64,000 bases of DNA from Bacillota bacterium (GTDB lineage: Bacteria; Bacillota; Clostridia; Christensenellales; SZUA-584). Under the pieces are notes generated by a model that was given only the letters and a program-made list of their open reading frames with translations, was not told the DNA's origin and ran no database searches. The DNA is taken from positions 1 to 64,000 of the forward strand of contig JAEYLC010000044.1 of the NCBI GenBank assembly GCA_023461435.1, given 5' to 3'. Every line of letters begins with the position of its first letter. Within the stretch, counting starts at the first letter, position 1. The translations under genes were made by a program, and so were the position numbers. This document shows positions 62,107-64,000 of this stretch, in pieces.

Positions 62107-63795
62107 ATGAGTGAGATAATGAGCCGGTACTGCCCGCGCATCAAATTCGACTCCTATGAGGATTTCAAAGAAAACTATATCTGCAACGAGCCTGAGAGTT
62201 TTAACTTTGCTTACGACGTCGTGGACGAATGGGCAAAAATCGATTCCGAGAAGCCCGCGCTTGTGTGGACAAACGACTTAGCCGAGATGAAGCGCTATAC
62301 GTTTGCCGACATCAAAGCCCTGAGCGACCGCGCCGCGAACGTGATCGCGTCGTTCGGCATCAAAAAGGGCGATGTCGTGATGCTGATTTTAAAGCAGCGC
62401 CCCGAAGTGTGGGTGTGCATGACGGCGCTGATGAAGCTCGGCGCGATCTGCATTCCTGCAAGCTATCAATTAACGCCGAAGGATATCGTTTACCGCTGCA
62501 ACATCGCGAACGTCAAGATGCTGATCAGCGTGGATGAAGAAGAGGTGGTTCGCCACATCGGTATCGCGCGGCCCGAGTGCGAAACGCTGCAGACGCTGAT
62601 CAGCGTGGGGACTGCCGTTCCCGAGGGTTTTATCAGCTTTGAAAGCGAGATGCAAAAGGCGGACGCTGTGTTTGCGTGCCCGGCCGGCAACGAAGCCGTG
62701 GTGAATACCGACCCGATGCTGATCTATTTCTCGTCGGGCACGACGGGGATGCCCAAGATGGTCTGGCATGATTTCGCGTTCCCGCTCGGTCATATCGTGA
62801 CGGCGAAATACTGGCAGTGCGTGCAGGACTACCGCGTGCATATGACGCAGACGGATTCGGGCTGGGCGAAATTCGCTTGGGGCAAGATATTCGGCCAATG
62901 GATATGCGGCGCGGCGATCGGCGCGTACGACACCGAAAAATTCGTGCCGCACAAGCTGCTCGAGGCGCTGATGCGCATTCAGCCGACAACCTTTTGCGCG
63001 CCCGCGACGATATACCGCTATCTGATAAAGGAAGACCTCTCGGGCTACGATTTAAGCTTCATCGAGCACGCGAGCCTCGCGGGCGAGCCGCTGAACCCCG
63101 AGGTTTTCAGAAAGATCGAGGAACTGACCGGCCTCACGGTGCACGAAGGGTTCGGGCAGACGGAATCGTCCGTGCTGCTCGCGAACTTTCCGTGGGTCGA
63201 TATCAAGCCCGGTTCCATGGGCAAGCCGTCGCCGCTGTACAATATCGATCTGATCGATACGGACGGCAGCTCGTGCGAGGACGGCGTAGTCGGGTCGATC
63301 GTCGTGAAGGACACCGACAAAAAGCATCCGCTCGGGCTGTTTCACGGCTACTGGCAGGACCTTCAGACCACTTTGAAAAGCTGGCGGGACGGCATCTACA
63401 ACACGGGCGATATGGCGTGGCGCGACGCGGACGGGTATTTCTGGTTCGTGGGGCGCAACGACGACGTGATCAAATGCTCGGGCTACCGCATCGGGCCGTT
63501 TGAGGTGGAGAGCGTGCTGATCGAGCATCCGTCGGTGCTTGAATGCGCGGTGACGGCTGCGCCCGATCCCGTGCGCGGGCAGGTCGTGAAGGCGACCATT
63601 GTGCTCGCCAAAGGATATGAGCCGAGCGACGCGCTGGTGAAGGAGCTGCAGAACCATGTGAAAAAGACGACCGCGCCGTATAAATACCCGCGCATCGTGG
63701 AGTTTGTGGCGGCGCTGCCCAAAACCACGAGCGACAAGATACAGCGCAACGTGATCCGCCAGAGGGACAGCGAGAAAAACAATCAGGATAGTTGA
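62107..63795 (+). CDS. AMP-forming acyl-CoA synthetase
   Basis: 562 residues. ATP-binding motif LIYFSSGTTGMPKMV, GFGQTE, the TGD motif in NTGDMAWRDADGYFWFVGR, the hinge DDVIKCSGYRIGPFEVE and the C-terminal catalytic Lys in KTTSDKIQRNVIR. It activates a carboxylic acid as adenylate and transfers it to CoA. Overall it looks closest to acetyl- or medium-chain acyl-CoA synthetases; the substrate is not certain. Confidence 0.92.
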   Translation: MSEIMSRYCPRIKFDSYEDFKENYICNEPESFNFAYDVVDEWAKIDSEKPALVWTNDLAEMKRYTFADIKALSDRAANVIASFGIKKGDVVMLILKQRPEVWVCMTALMKLGAICIPASYQLTPKDIVYRCNIANVKMLISVDEEEVVRHIGIARPECETLQTLISVGTAVPEGFISFESEMQKADAVFACPAGNEAVVNTDPMLIYFSSGTTGMPKMVWHDFAFPLGHIVTAKYWQCVQDYRVHMTQTDSGWAKFAWGKIFGQWICGAAIGAYDTEKFVPHKLLEALMRIQPTTFCAPATIYRYLIKEDLSGYDLSFIEHASLAGEPLNPEVFRKIEELTGLTVHEGFGQTESSVLLANFPWVDIKPGSMGKPSPLYNIDLIDTDGSSCEDGVVGSIVVKDTDKKHPLGLFHGYWQDLQTTLKSWRDGIYNTGDMAWRDADGYFWFVGRNDDVIKCSGYRIGPFEVESVLIEHPSVLECAVTAAPDPVRGQVVKATIVLAKGYEPSDALVKELQNHVKKTTAPYKYPRIVEFVAALPKTTSDKIQRNVIRQRDSEKNNQDS

Positions 63796-63798
63796 TTT

Positions 63799-63821
63799 AA
63801 GGCGGCTGAAAGCCGCCTTTT
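63799..63821 (+). terminator. Rho-independent terminator
   Basis: AAGGCGGCT and AGCCGCCTT pair perfectly around a 3-base loop, followed by a short T tract. Confidence 0.75.
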
Positions 63822-63848
63822 CACATCCGCGACAGGGGAGGGGTTCAT

Positions 63849-64000
63849 CTGAGATCAAAGCTTATTATGTTATTTACCGTGCTGCTGTTCGTAGGGATAT
63901 CTGGCTGCGCGCCCGCCGCCGAAACCAAGCCGCTGCCGAGTCCTCCCGCGCCCACTGTGCAAACAGCAACGCCGACGCCGACATCGGTATCCGCGCCGAT
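63849..64000 (+). CDS. Lipoprotein, partial (runs off the window)
   Basis: A frame from 63849 to the window end encodes a lipoprotein signal: basic RSK, hydrophobic LIMLFTVLLFVG and lipobox ISGC, then a Pro/Thr-rich linker. The start may be the CTG at 63849, which has GGGGAGGGG upstream and keeps the basic residues, or the ATG at 63867. The function lies beyond the window. Confidence 0.6.
   Translation, partial: MRSKLIMLFTVLLFVGISGCAPAAETKPLPSPPAPTVQTATPTPTSVSAP

Overview
The window reads as chromosome of a mid-GC Clostridia-type Firmicute. I infer this from the SdpI, YwbE, YaiI, WYL, CheX and SulP proteins, from a YxlEFG-like transporter behind a NarL-type two-component system, from strong GGAGG ribosome sites, and from two MITE-like repeats of a kind common in gut Clostridia. 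The lineage below class level is a guess.

Layout. 1-104 is an IS transposase fragment. 254-8908 (minus) holds a giant secreted repeat protein followed upstream by a LytS-like sensor kinase and a response regulator with a SARP/BTAD output. 9395-12691 (minus) is an OmpR-type two-component system with an orphan exported protein. 13013-14743 is a GH5-like lipoprotein; the gap before it contains a possible pseudoknotted RNA. 15004-24301 is ordinary chromosome: a frameshifted VOC gene, YaiI, ABC-F, YwbE, cupin, LysE, AraC, PNPOx, Nramp, SdpI, GyrI-like and WYL genes.

24462-24537 is tRNA-Ala(CGC). A 20.4 kb integrative element (24527-44939) is inserted in its 3' end. It is bounded by a 15-bp direct repeat and carries a large serine recombinase whose stop codon lies inside the att core. 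It has a repressor/Cro switch, a replication module (replisome organiser, DnaC-like loader), a sigma-like factor, a terminase small subunit, a tail assembly chaperone with a U UUU UUA -1 frameshift site, and a tape-measure protein. I see no large terminase, portal, capsid, baseplate or lysis gene. Its right part holds plasmid/ICE-like proteins, a decayed HigBA-like pair and two DNA-binding proteins. It is either a remodelled prophage remnant or a satellite-like element. The original tRNA terminator now sits beyond attR (44939-44964).

Immediately outside attR lies an AT-rich two-gene island (45264-48045). A 63-residue membrane protein and an 868-residue STAND NTPase with TPR repeats share a 15-residue motif at the C-terminus of one and the N-terminus of the other. 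This matches the logic of NLR-type defence systems in which a sensor nucleates a membrane effector through a shared signalling motif. It is the best candidate here for an undescribed system.

48258-63795 returns to host-like sequence: acyltransferase, cold-shock protein with a hairpin leader, SulP transporter, NarL-type two-component system with a YxlEFG-like ABC operon, a response regulator-CheX fusion plus a second CheX, a YeiH-like exporter, a ferritin-like/VIT1 protein, and an XRE-cupin regulator with an acyl-CoA synthetase. A lipoprotein gene runs off the right edge.
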